DNA from: Tritrichomonas musculus
Taxonomy: Eukaryota; Parabasalia; Tritrichomonadida; Tritrichomonadidae
Length of the DNA: 64,000 bases
Assembly: GCA_039105265.1 (NCBI GenBank)
Contig: JAPFFF010000006.1
Span: forward strand, 124,001 to 188,000
Direction: 5' to 3'
The translations under genes were made by a program, and so were the position numbers. Below the pieces are notes generated by a model. It was not told the origin of the DNA, made no database searches, and saw only the letters and a list, made by a program, of their open reading frames with translations. Positions 40,961 to 51,303 of this stretch are shown piece by piece. Each line of letters opens with the position of its first letter. Positions within the stretch are counted from its first letter, which is position 1.

Positions 40961-41755
40961 ATTCTATGGCAGAAGGAAAAACCTATTCAAAAAGCAGTCC
41001 ACTTTTTCAGTGGATACGTACAAATAAATTCATAAAAAAAATTGAAAAAAAAAATTTTATCATTGAATGATAATTACAAAAATATTGAGAGTTTTTTCAA
41101 AAAAAGGGGAAAAATTGAGTTTGAAGGTCAAAAACTTACTTAAAAATTACCCTCTCACAACTATTAAAATGGCGCACTATTTTTATATTATTTGCAAGTA
41201 ATAGTAACTTTTTCTCTGTCCCTCTTTGCGAGGGACTATATACTGACTCAAATCAGACTTCTACATATGAAGTAAGAATAAGGCTATTATTTGTAAATCT
41301 CACGACCAGCTAATACTATCGCCAGATAAATCTCACATTCAGCTAATCTTATCTCAAGACGAACATTGTTGATAAATACAGACAAAATTTGCTTCTAATA
41401 GCTGATACACGTTTTTGTTAATAAAAAACTTTTTTAATTTTTTGCTGAAAGCATTAATTTTAGAATAGAATTTTAACAGAGCTGTTTGAAAAATAATATA
41501 GATGTGTTTTATCTATATCCTTTAAATATAATATAGTTCTGTATGTATACAATGCATACCTATGTTTTTGAGCTATTTCAACTTACAGTTTTTTAGAAAT
41601 CGATTCTTCAAATTTGATCAATTATTAGCTTTTTTTTAAAATATTCGAATTTAACCAAACTAAAAAATATTAATATTAGGAGTATATTATAAATATATAA
41701 TTTATTGGAAAAATTCCAAATATTTTTTGAGATATTTTTGTTTTTTTGAAAATAC

Positions 41756-42783
41756 AGACCACTGCAAGCCAAATAAATTTCTTTTATTTGAAATTAAATT
41801 GATATTAATATATTTTTGCTGCAATAATAAATCTACAGTTTTAATATCTGTTTGATCTTTCTGTTTAATATTGAGATATATATATTTTAAAATTTATGTA
41901 AATTTTTTTTCTGAAAAAGTTGATATTTTTATTCAAAAAATATCAGTTTTATTAAAATGATTTATAATTCGATAATTATGAATACGATTATTATGAAATT
42001 ATAATAAAGTAATTATATCAAGTTTATGAATAAGTGTACAAAATATTATAAGAAAATTGGCGCTACGTTTTTAGAAAAATAACATTATAAATTGATAGAG
42101 TTTTAATGGTTGAGGACAAATTATTCTGTTTAACGATTAATAATTGAATAAAATTGTTTTTTTTATAATTCATTAGCCAATTTTAAAAAAAAAGTGATGT
42201 TAAAAGGGCCATATTAGTTATTATCATATTTATTTTATATTTCAACGCGATTTAAATGTATCTAAAAAAATAATCATTATTGATACGAATATATAAAAAA
42301 ATTTTATCTAAATTGTTTCAAATCTCATGCATATATATACATTCAAGTGCCATCATTTTGTGGCTAATTAAAATAATCATTGAAATTGGTTTGAACGAAT
42401 ATTATAAAATCATTTTAAATTAAGATGACCTTTATTTAAAACGTAGCGCCAATTTTCTTATAATATTTTGTACACTTATTCATAAACTTGATATAATTAC
42501 TTTATTATAATTTCATAATAATCGTATTCATAATTATCGAATTATAAATCATTTTAATAAAACTGATATTTTTTGAATAAAAATATCAACTTTTTCAGAA
42601 AAAAAATTTACATAAATTTTAAAATATATATATCTCAATATTAAACAGAAAGATCAAACAGATATTAAAACTGTAGATTTATGCTTCAATTTAAAAATTA
42701 TTTTTATTATTAATAAAATATGATAAAGTATTTTTCACGCTTCTCACAATTTTGAATGGTTTATATTTTCGCTTACAGTGCTC
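41756..42783. mobile_element. Insertion in the left arm with perfect 9-bp duplication
   Basis: The sequence is bounded by TGAAAATAC at 41747-41755 and 42784-42792. The right arm of the host element reads straight through this site with one TGAAAATAC (around 44520-44530, complement), so the uninterrupted state is visible. Imperfect ends: CCACTGCAAGCCAAATA on the left, against GCACTGTAAGCGAAAATA from the right. The 9-bp duplication suggests Mutator-like. It contains the 850-bp element at 41830-42679. Confidence 0.8.
41830..42679. mobile_element. 850-bp element with ~245-bp inverted ends, TA duplication
   Basis: The inverted arms 41830-42075 and 42439-42679 are almost identical, starting AATCTACAGTTTTAATATC and ending internally at GGCGCTACGTTTT. 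TA flanks both ends (41828-41829, 42680-42681), as in Tc1/mariner-related non-autonomous elements. The 360-bp centre has no open frame. It sits inside the 41756-42783 insertion. Confidence 0.75.
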
Positions 42784-42893
42784 TGAAAATACTTGAAAAG
42801 ATTGTCATTTTTATCAGTGATACGAATTGCCCCTATCTCTAAATTTTATTCGATTTAATATATTGAAGTGTGAGATATCTGATTTATTTATTA

Positions 42894-43320
42894 TTATTTA
42901 TAAAAATGTCAACTACATAAAGTTAAAAGCAATTTATTGAATAAAAAATGATATAACTTTAACCTCTTTAATTCAAATTTTCTAAATAATTATCAATTAA
43001 CTCATTGAAATAATAATTCGTTTTTTTGTGACTATATTATTTATATTATTATATCAAAAAATTGACCCTGTTGTTTTTCAAATTAAATGTTTTAAGAAAT
43101 AATATAAATTTATATTTATATAAATTTTTAATGATTTGATTTACAGATTTCAAGATATTCATAAATAATATGATCATTTTATTGATATATATCAAAATGT
43201 TCGATGATTGATTGGACAAAGCTCGAGATGCTTTAAAGAAAAAGCGTGAACAAAAAGCAAAATTTATTAATAAATTTTGATAATTACGAATATTTAAGTG
43301 ACATTTTTCTAAATAATAAT
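42894..43320. other. Left-arm-specific AT-rich stretch
   Basis: The two arms of the large element part company at about 42893. Short matching pieces (AACGTTTATA, GTTTATTAAATCCCAG) reappear at ~43321-43375 opposite ~44390-44420. This ~425-bp stretch may therefore be another insertion or a diverged segment. No ends could be recognised. Confidence 0.35.
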
Positions 43321-43479
43321 AACGTTTATATTTTAAATCTCAGTATGTTTATTAAATCCCAGTATAACCGAATATTAAGATCAAATATTTATCCTTAAAT
43401 AATCGTTAATTAAAAATATGTTAAAGTTTATATAATTTTAAATACTTTACAAAACCGATATCCTGGATTAATTTGAAAT

Positions 43480-44000
43480 AAATTAAAGAATAAGCCATTC
43501 TGAAAAAATTGAATGCATTGGCTATTCATAAAAATGCAATATCTCGATACAAAGTACTTCAGCTCATTACAAAACTGGATTGTGAACAACTACTTCGCAG
43601 CCATTTTGTTTCAGAGTTATCTCCTCAATTACAGAAAATTGCAACAGAAAAAGAAAAAAGAAGAAGAAAAGAAAAGTTAATATCAACTGTAAATTAATCA
43701 ACGATGAGACTTTATATTTAATAAATGAAATGATATTGGAAAGCAGATTTCACAAGCATCTTTCACTTGATAATTATTCAGAATATAATGATGAAACATT
43801 GCAAAAAATTTGTAAAAGATCAATTAATAATTGCCACTTTTTAAGTACTATTCCATGCTTTATTGACCATGAAAATCAATTACACGAATTTTGATTAAGT
43901 TATATTTTTAAAGCATTATTTTCAAATTCGAAATCTATTTATGAACAATATTTGTTTAAAAAATCTTTATTATATTCATCTCCTATGATCAATTTTCCTT
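43480..44000 (+). pseudogene. Decayed open frame in the centre of the large element
   Basis: A 62-codon stretch at 43509-43697 (starts NALAIHKNAISRYKVLQLI, ends in a Lys/Arg/Glu-rich run) is followed in another frame by a coherent stretch (LINDETLYLINEMILESRF, then later CFIDHENQLHEF) to about 44000. At least one frameshift and stops interrupt it. It resembles a decayed coding region, perhaps the element's own gene, but no family is recognised. Confidence 0.4.
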
Positions 44001-44037
44001 AATCTTATACTTTTATCATTATTTCAATAAACAAATA

Positions 44038-44234
44038 ATAGGAGTTTTTCGAAAAAAAAAGTTTTTTCGAAAAAAATACAATTTTTCAGAAAAAAGTTGA
44101 TTTTTTGGAAACTTTTTTGTGAATTTATTTGGCCGTACGATCAAAAATCATTCAAAACGTTTTCCGAAAAATCTACTTTTTTCGGAAAAACTTTATTTTT
44201 TAAGCAAAAAGTATTTTTTTCGAAAAACCCCTAA
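44038..44234. mobile_element. 197-bp MITE-like element, TA duplication
   Basis: Inverted ends ATAGGAGTTTTTCGAAAAA and TTAGGGGTTTTTCGAAAAA are flanked by TA at 44036-44037 and 44235-44236. The body is a set of TTTTTC(G/A)GAAAAA palindromes. Too short to code. Confidence 0.6.
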
Positions 44235-45204
44235 TATTGAAAAAAACACTATTCTTTTATTTGATTTAATTATTTATTATCATTTGAATTATTATGAATA
44301 AATTTCAAATTGATTATTTGCTTTAATGATTCTCATCAAATTTAGCCATAAAAAATAAAATTGACCATTAAAACTGGTATCCTGGGATTTAATAAACGTA
44401 TAGCAAAAAAAGTATAAACGTTAAATAAATCAGATATCTCACACTTCAATATATTAAATCGAATAAAATTTAGAGATAGGGGCAATTCGTATCACTGATA
44501 AAAATGACAATCTTTTCAAGTATTTTCAAAAAAACAAAAATATCTCAAAAAATATTTGGAATTTTTCCAATAAATTATATATTTATAATATACTCCTAAT
44601 ATTAATATTTTTTAGTTTGGTTAAATTCGAATATTTTAAAAAAAAGCTAATAATTGATCAAATTTGAAGAATCGATTTCTAAAAAACTGTAAGTTGAAAT
44701 AGCTCAAAAACATAGGTATGCATTGTATACATACAGAACTATATTATATTTAAAGGATATAGATAAAACACATCTATATTATTTTTCAAACAGCTCTGTT
44801 AAAATTCTATTCTAAAATTAATGCTTTCAGCAAAAAATTAAAAAAGTTTTTTATTAACAAAAACGTGTATCAGCTATTAGAAGCAAATTTTGTCTGTATT
44901 TATCAACAATGTTCGTCTTGAGATAAGATTAGCTGAATGTGAGATTTATCTGGCGATAGTATTAGCTGGTCGTGAGATTTACAAATAATAGCCTTATTCT
45001 TACTTCATATGTAGAAGTCTGATTTGAGTCAGTATATAGTCCCTCGCAAAGAGGGACAGAGAAAAAGTTACTATTACTTGCAAATAATATAAAAATAGTG
45101 CGCCATTTTAATAGTTGTGAGAGGGTAATTTTTAAGTAAGTTTTTGACCTTCAAACTCAATTTTTCCCCTTTTTTTGAAAAAACTCTCAATATTTTTGTA
45201 ATTA

Positions 45205-45571
45205 AACTAAGTTTTTTAATTTGTCCCTTCTTATCGTCCTCTCAAATTTGAATAAAGCTAAATATTTTTTTTTAAGTTATTAAGGCATGAATACCTTCAT
45301 TCATTTCAGGTCTAGGCTCCCGCTATTACCTTAACAAATTGGGCTTAGCCCTCAAAGGCTCCCAAAGCTATTTAAAAGGTATTTTTCCTGAATAAAAAAC
45401 TTTTTTATATTCTTTTTTTTTATTTTCATCTTCTCAAAATTGAAAGATATGGTATTTTAAAACAAATAATTTGTCCCTACTTATCGTCCTACTTTCTGAA
45501 GACTCATAGAAAATTTGAATTAAAAACTCTCAATTTTTTTGTGAATAAGGTAATAATTAAAAAACTTAGTT
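45205..45571. mobile_element. 367-bp element inserted in the right arm, TA duplication
   Basis: Ends are AACTAAGTTTTTTAATT and its exact complement, with TA at 45203-45204 and 45572-45573. The left arm of the host element carries the empty site (GTAATTATCATTC, complement at ~41081-41093) with a single TA, so the boundaries are certain. The subterminal phrase TTGTCCCT(T/A)CTTATCGTCCT occurs twice in direct orientation near 45222 and 45471. No coding capacity. Confidence 0.85.
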
Positions 45572-45708
45572 TATCATTCAATGATAAAATTTTTTTTTTC
45601 AATTTTTTTTATGAATTTATTTGTACGTATCCACTGAAAAAGTGGACTGCTTTTTGAATAGGTTTTTCCTTCTGCCAAATTCTATATTCTTCCTAGTTTT
45701 TTAAATTA

Positions 45709-47268
45709 AGGTAAAAATGCCATACGTTAAGCAACCGCTTTTATTTTCTGACACTATTTATTGTGACATGTTAAGTAAAATTATTTTCTTTTCTATTTTT
45801 TGTTTTTATTAAAGAATACATTTTTTATTAACAAATCCTTTTAATTCCACTCCCAAAAAGGCCCAATTTGTTTTGGTTACATTGAATTTGCTGACTACAT
45901 GGACGTAAATCAATTTAATATTTTATGCTTTCCAATTATATCTCATCAAAAAAAAATTGGTTATATTATTGATGGAGACAAATTGGTAAGGAGTTTTCAT
46001 CACGCATGCGACAGAATTTCTCTTTGTTTACAGTTTTTTACAAATAATATTATTAAAATATTACGAAAACGATAAAAAAATTAATCTTAATGGTTATATC
46101 CCATTTTCCATAGAAATCAAATCAATATTTTATAAGAAGAAACGAATCTTATTAAATTCATTGTATATTTATTTTTTCTATTACTACTTTTTTTATAATT
46201 TAGTAAAATTTTTGTGATAATTATTGATATTATATTTTGAAATTTAACATAAATTACATAATCTTTCTCTTCTTTATAATAATTCGAATATAAATCTAAA
46301 ACTCTTTTTTGTTCAAATGTTAATTGAAAAAGTTGATAAACTATAGTGTTCCTAAAAAATATTGATAAGAAATGAATTCAATAGTTAATCGTCGTTAACA
46401 AAAGTTATTTTATTTTTAAAATTTTTAATTTAAAAAGTTAAATTTCTTATCAATATTTTTTCGGCAATTGAAAAAGTTGATTTTTTATTAAAAATTAAAA
46501 TTAAAATCTTACTTGATTGCCTTGCACTTCGAGGCATTGTTTCAATTTCTTTGGAAAAGAATCAATCAAAGAATTGTTTGTTGCTAAACTTAGATTATTC
46601 CATATAAAGAATAAAATTTGTGTTCAGGAAACATTTGCCATTTCAGCTCCAGGGATTTCAGGAAACATTATTGCTTTAACGCATATGAAATACTTGATTT
46701 CATTTGTTAATATTTGTGGTCGGCAAGGTTGTGTTTTTTCTGGTCTCCCTTCATCAATCTATTTAGCTACTGCTTTGACGCAATTTAACGAAATACTTAA
46801 TGCATCAGCTGTTTTGCTTTTATTAAAATTGTGCGATTGCAGAACCACTTGCGATTAAATTATAGCGTTCGTTTGTATTTTTTGGTAAAGAAAACAAATA
46901 AATAAAAGGTCAAAAGATTGACCAACAATTGATTCTTAAATTAATGAATAGGTCATTAAATTTGAATGAATTTGAAAGAAATTTTAAAAATCTCTCAAAT
47001 TATTTTTAAATAAATTTTCTCAATTTTTTCAATGAAACATGAAAATTTCTCTCAATTTTCTTATCAATATTTTTTAGGACCACTATAAATTTATAATTGA
47101 AAAATTTAATTATTAAAATTTTCGTTTCAAATTGAATATAAAAATATTTTATAAAGTTCAGAAATTCAAATCTGACATATATTGAAATTAAAACTTTTTC
47201 TGGGAGGGTGCTTTTCTTAAATTTTTAACGTATTCTTTCTCAATTTTTAACGTATGGCATTTTTACCT
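45709..47268. mobile_element. 1,560-bp Tc1/mariner-type element, broken, with a nested element
   Basis: Perfect 22-bp inverted ends start AGGTAAAAATGCCATACG and TA flanks both sides (45707-45708, 47269-47270). It contains an open stretch of ~75 codons on the plus strand at about 45855-46073 (includes GYIEFADYMDVNQFN and GYIIDGDKLVRSFHHACD), which I cannot assign, and the nested element at 46344-47085. It starts only 33 bp outside the larger element to its left. Confidence 0.7.
46344..47085 (-). mobile_element. 742-bp Tc1/mariner element with transposase N-terminal remnant
   Basis: Inverted ends TAGTG(T/G)TCCTAAAAAATATTG continuing to GATAAGAAA, flanked by TA (46342-46343, 47086-47087). On the minus strand at ~46860-46520 a helix-turn-helix remnant is readable: KTADALSISLNCVKAVAK, then DEGRPEKTQPCRPQILTNEI, the usual HTH, then G-R-P, then second HTH order of Tc1/mariner DNA-binding domains. 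Two in-frame stops and a frameshift interrupt it, and the catalytic domain is absent. The plus-strand open frame here (46517-46858) is its shadow. Confidence 0.65.
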
Positions 47269-48049
47269 TAAAGCAGTTGGTATTCTGATTTCCGAAAATT
47301 GATTTATTTATTCTAACTAACAATAAGGAAAAATAAAAAAAAAAGTTTTTTAAAAAAAATAGGTGGGCCTTGCCTTTCGGAGGTTTTAAAAATTACGTTC
47401 TGTTGAAACTTTTTCAATAAAATAGACCAAGAAAAAAAATCAATTACGTTTTACGATTACGTCTACGTGAAAATAATTAGAATACGACTTTTTTAGAAAA
47501 AGTTAATAAAAAGATGAATTTGAAAAATATGTATATTTATCTTTAAATATAAACATTTTATCCTTTCAAATTTGAGAACTCTAGCTTAGAGGTTAAATTA
47601 ATTTGATTACAAAGTATTGAGTTCGAAAATAAAGCTCTTTGCTTTTTTTTATTTTTCTGTAAATTACGTTTCAATTCGGCAATTTTTCCATTTTAATCCG
47701 TCTTTTCATTGAATTTTTTAAAATTACAATTACGTCCGAAGGGTAAGGTGGGCCACTTTTTTTTTGACTTTAAAAAAGTTCTTTTTTTCTTCGAATTTTA
47801 AGAATTATTCAGCAATTTCATAATATATATTTATATAACACATATATGATAGGATGCAGTTGTTAAATTAAGTTTTGAACTAATATTCATCAACTTTTTT
47901 TTTATTACATGATATGCAATATCACAAGTTCAAATGAATTAAAATACATATTTCTATTATTTTATGATATTATCTATGTCATACATCAAGAATGACCTGG
48001 AAACAATATAAAATAATTAATAGATTTCTCTAAAAAGTTAAAATAAAAG
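47269..48049. other. Inter-element DNA with a possible ~440-bp TIR element
   Basis: No gene. Diverged inverted ends may bound an element at about 47343-47785: AGTTTTTTAAA...GGTGGGCC..TTGCCTTTCGGA on the left against ACTTTTTTAAA...GTGGCCCACCTTACCCTTCGGA from the right. The match is imperfect and no target duplication was found. Confidence 0.35.
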
Positions 48050-48598
48050 GTATTTTTAGAAGTGTTCGAAATTTTTTCTGTTCTAGTTTTCAGGATATAA
48101 TTGATACCAGACAATATTTATATGTTTAACAAGTTGTTGGTCAAATATTGAGCATATTCCTCTGTTCAATTTCGAGAAACAATAAAATCAAATCTGATCA
48201 ATTATTGAAGTTTTTTAAAGATTGATTAAATTAATAAATGTTTTCATTTATAATATTGTTTATTAACTATGATTATATATTTTTATTAAAATAAAATTCA
48301 AGTAGAAACTAGATATTTTTGTTTTTTTAAAAAATTTCAAAAGGCAAACTTTTTTAAAAAGATTGAGATTGCCCAGGTTTGAAAGACCCTATTTTTAATC
48401 TTCATCATATTGTATTCTATTATATTTAATTAATTGTTTTTTTGAAATTTGCTTCTGATAAAGAAAAAAAAAGAATTATTAAAAATTTTAAAATAAAAAA
48501 TTAACGTCTTGCCTCAATTATTTCAAAGTATCACTGAATTTTTTCAAGCATCTTTAAGAAAATTTAAAAACTTGTTTTATATGAATAACCCTTGCTTT

Positions 48599-48653
48599 TT
48601 GTACATACATTGTATAAAAAAATACGTTACAAAAATATACAATGTATGTACAA
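48599..48653. repeat. Perfect 18-bp hairpin inside the hAT element
   Basis: TTGTACATACATTGTATA at 48599-48616 is the exact complement of 48636-48653, with a 19-nt loop. It lies just inside the left inverted arm. It may be a structural or protein-binding site of the transposon; it has no counterpart that I saw on the right. Confidence 0.8.
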
Positions 48654-49407
48654 TTGTAGTTTTCATTCAAAATTAAAAACACTAAATATTTATTTATTGT
48701 GATGAGTATAATTTTTGCGCTTCAAAAAAATATTTTTTTATATTTACTTTTATTGTAAAATAAAATTAATATAATTTAAATTGAGTTTATTTGGTTTTTT
48801 AATCATTATCATTATTTTAAAACAAATGGCCTATAAAGGCTAAATTTTTATTTTTTTTTTTTCGATAATTTATAGATCAAATAATGGAACCATTACATTT
48901 CTAATCATTATATGAAGAGAATTTTATGTTAGCAGTGGTTTATGTAAGGAGTTTCTAATCAGGAGAGAAAAATTTTCGAAATAGCCAACATATCATTATG
49001 AAATTACATTATTCCATGAAATTAGATGATTAACTTACTTTTTATGACAATATTCATTTACATAATCATTGTAATACGGTATTACATTTCAGAAAAAATT
49101 TATTTTTTCGTATCTCGATCAAATTCAAATTGCTGAAACATGAAAAATATAGAAAATTTATGCCATATCCAAATTTATCTCTGTTCTATATTTATTTGTT
49201 TGCTTGTTTTACACAACTTTTTAAATGAAGATCAAAGATGTCAGAATTATTCAAATGTAATTGCATGTAGATCAAAAAAATATATGATTTTTTTATTTAG
49301 AAATAAAAATAAAGCCATTCATTATAGTGTTTTCATAAATAAAATAAAAATAATTATTATTAAATCTTTATTTAAATTTGTTTTTTTGTTTTGTTTTCTT
49401 TTCTTTT

Positions 49408-51303
49408 TTAATCATTATGTCTTGCACATAGTGACAAGACGATCTCAATATTGATTTTGAACATTGACATCATTGACGCATGTTCTTTTGTCAATGACAA
49501 TCTATCATAATTTAATATTCTTTTGCAGTGAGAAAAGCACCGTTCAATGAAAAGCGAAGTGAACGAGTGTGACATCAACTCGGTCGCAAAAACTGAAAGG
49601 TAAGGAAATTGTTTTTTGGCTTCATCTGAAGTCCAAAAATCAATAAATGGCTCATCTATTACATCCATTTCTAAAAAAGTGAAAATTTCATCTTTTGAAA
49701 TCTCTTGTTCTTCATTTTTAGATTTTTCTTTCCAAAGATTTTCTTGAAAACTTTTATTTATATCAAATTGAAAAGAATTATTGTTTGTTGAATAATTTGA
49801 AACTTTTTGTATTTTTTCAACTTCTTCATTTTGCTGAATAATTTCAAGTTCATTATAAAGATAGGTTATTGCATTCTGAAAATCATCAGATTCTTTGAAC
49901 CATGGCATTATTGAATTTGATTTGTCAAGAATCATAGAATAAATTATTCTACAGCACGACTTTTTATTTGGATCTAAAAAATGTTCGATGATTTCTTGTT
50001 TCAGACTCTGAAAAGAGAATCCAAAGAAAGTGTCTTTATATTGATTAATAATTCCTATAATTGTTTGAATAACATTAAAAATTATGGATGAAAAAGCGTT
50101 ATCTTCTTGATCAACTAACAATTCATATGCTTGATTTATTTGTGATATGAATGGTAGAATTAATTCTATTGTGTTTATTTCTTCAAGATCAAATAAAATG
50201 TCATTATATTGTGCTGCATACTGTAATATGTAATCTTTCAATTGTACAATTGAGAGCATCGTATCAAAGCAAGATAACCATCTTGTTTTCGAATATTTCC
50301 TAATATTTGAAACAGGTGCACCATTTATTTCTAGAAAAGACACAAACACTTCTTTTTTACGAGAAATATTTGCTTTTTTAAGAATTGAATATATTAGTTC
50401 GTTTTCTTCAATGAATTTTTTGATACAGTTATTTAAAATATGTATGAAGCAAGGATCCCACTTTAATCCAAGAAGCTGAGCTGTGGCACTCATTACTGGT
50501 GCAGAATCTGTGCATAAAGATATGATAGAAGATGGATCAATATTATAAAATTCCATTTGATTTTTTATGCATTGTGCAATTGAATTTGCAGAATGTTGTA
50601 CTTCTGGAATGTCGTGCAATCCAAGGAATATGTTTTTTATTTGCTTTGAATCTATAAAACGTGCCGATATACCAATGTATCGGCGGCCACGTTTATCTGA
50701 CCATCCATCAGCAATAAGAACTATTTTCTGTTGCACACTTAGTGTTGCACGTATTTCTGTTATGAGAAGATTGTACAAAGTTTCAATTCTTTCAATTATT
50801 TGTCCATATGAGATCGATGGTGGGAAAAATGATTTAAAAAGTTCATCCTTGATGCTATTCAAAGGAATTGAATGCCTCAAAAGCCATAGGATAAAACCAT
50901 CTAAAGGTGAAATCATTTGTGGGTTTTCACATGTCTTATGCTTCATAGTACATAAATGTGAATGAACATTAGAACCAGAACCAGAATGAAATTCATTGCA
51001 AATTGAACAATAAAATTTATTATTAAATTTTTCACCATCAACCATTAACCAGAAAATGAAAGGTGAATTTCCTTTATACGTTAATAAACATATATTATTG
51101 GTACCAATAATCAATGGAAGCTTTTCTTTTCTAATAACAAGTTTTTTACCTGTGTCAACTAGCTCTTTCTTTGTAGTTCTTTCATAAACATTCACCAAGA
51201 TTGAATCTGGCTCGTTTTCGATATTTTGGAACATTTGTTCAAGTAAAGAAGTGAAGTGCAAAATTGCAACAGCAATAAATCTTATAAATGTAACGTATAT
51301 CAT
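49408..51303 (-). CDS. hAT-family transposase with BED-type zinc finger
   Basis: A 631-residue open frame without interruption. A BED-like finger is formed by C99, C102, H116 and H122 (FYCSICNEF...HSHLCTMKH). The RNase-H-type catalytic core shows D199 in LIADGWSD with the following RGRRYIGISARF, D266 in SLCTDSAPV, the CxxH pair C285/H288, and E587 in SLFIERCFSHCKRIL. The C-terminal hAT dimerisation region runs from FWTSDEAKKQFPYLSVFA to SMMSMFKIN. All catalytic residues are present and length is normal. The first ~23 residues are hydrophobic and unusual; translation may start at MFQNIENEPD (residue 24). It cuts and pastes the element at 48058-52807. Confidence 0.93.
   Translation of the reverse strand: MIYVTFIRFIAVAILHFTSLLEQMFQNIENEPDSILVNVYERTTKKELVDTGKKLVIRKEKLPLIIGTNNICLLTYKGNSPFIFWLMVDGEKFNNKFYCSICNEFHSGSGSNVHSHLCTMKHKTCENPQMISPLDGFILWLLRHSIPLNSIKDELFKSFFPPSISYGQIIERIETLYNLLITEIRATLSVQQKIVLIADGWSDKRGRRYIGISARFIDSKQIKNIFLGLHDIPEVQHSANSIAQCIKNQMEFYNIDPSSIISLCTDSAPVMSATAQLLGLKWDPCFIHILNNCIKKFIEENELIYSILKKANISRKKEVFVSFLEINGAPVSNIRKYSKTRWLSCFDTMLSIVQLKDYILQYAAQYNDILFDLEEINTIELILPFISQINQAYELLVDQEDNAFSSIIFNVIQTIIGIINQYKDTFFGFSFQSLKQEIIEHFLDPNKKSCCRIIYSMILDKSNSIMPWFKESDDFQNAITYLYNELEIIQQNEEVEKIQKVSNYSTNNNSFQFDINKSFQENLWKEKSKNEEQEISKDEIFTFLEMDVIDEPFIDFWTSDEAKKQFPYLSVFATELMSHSFTSLFIERCFSHCKRILNYDRLSLTKEHASMMSMFKINIEIVLSLCARHND

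Larger units (their letters stand above)
40968..45676. mobile_element. Long-inverted-repeat element with 9-bp target duplication (Mutator-like?)
   Basis: The element starts GGCAGAAGGAAAAACC and ends with its exact complement. Flanks TAATTCTAT (40959-40967) and AAATTCTAT (45677-45685) are a 9-bp duplication with one mismatch. The arms are nearly identical over ~880 bp: left 40968-41755 joined to 42793-42893, right 45676-45573 joined to 45202-44422. Each arm is interrupted by a later insertion (41756-42783 in the left, 45205-45571 in the right). The centre holds decayed coding traces but no recognisable transposase. Nine-bp duplications with long inverted repeats are characteristic of Mutator-like elements; the superfamily is inferred from that alone. 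Confidence 0.8.

Noticed and set aside
46517-46858. 113-codon open frame on the plus strand
   Set aside because: It is antisense to the readable Tc1/mariner helix-turn-helix remnant.
49140-49454. 104-codon open frame on the plus strand
   Set aside because: Phe/Ile/Lys-biased and overlaps the 3' end of the hAT transposase on the other strand.
50567-50965. 132-codon open frame opposite the hAT transposase
   Set aside because: Shadow of the transposase; no domain.
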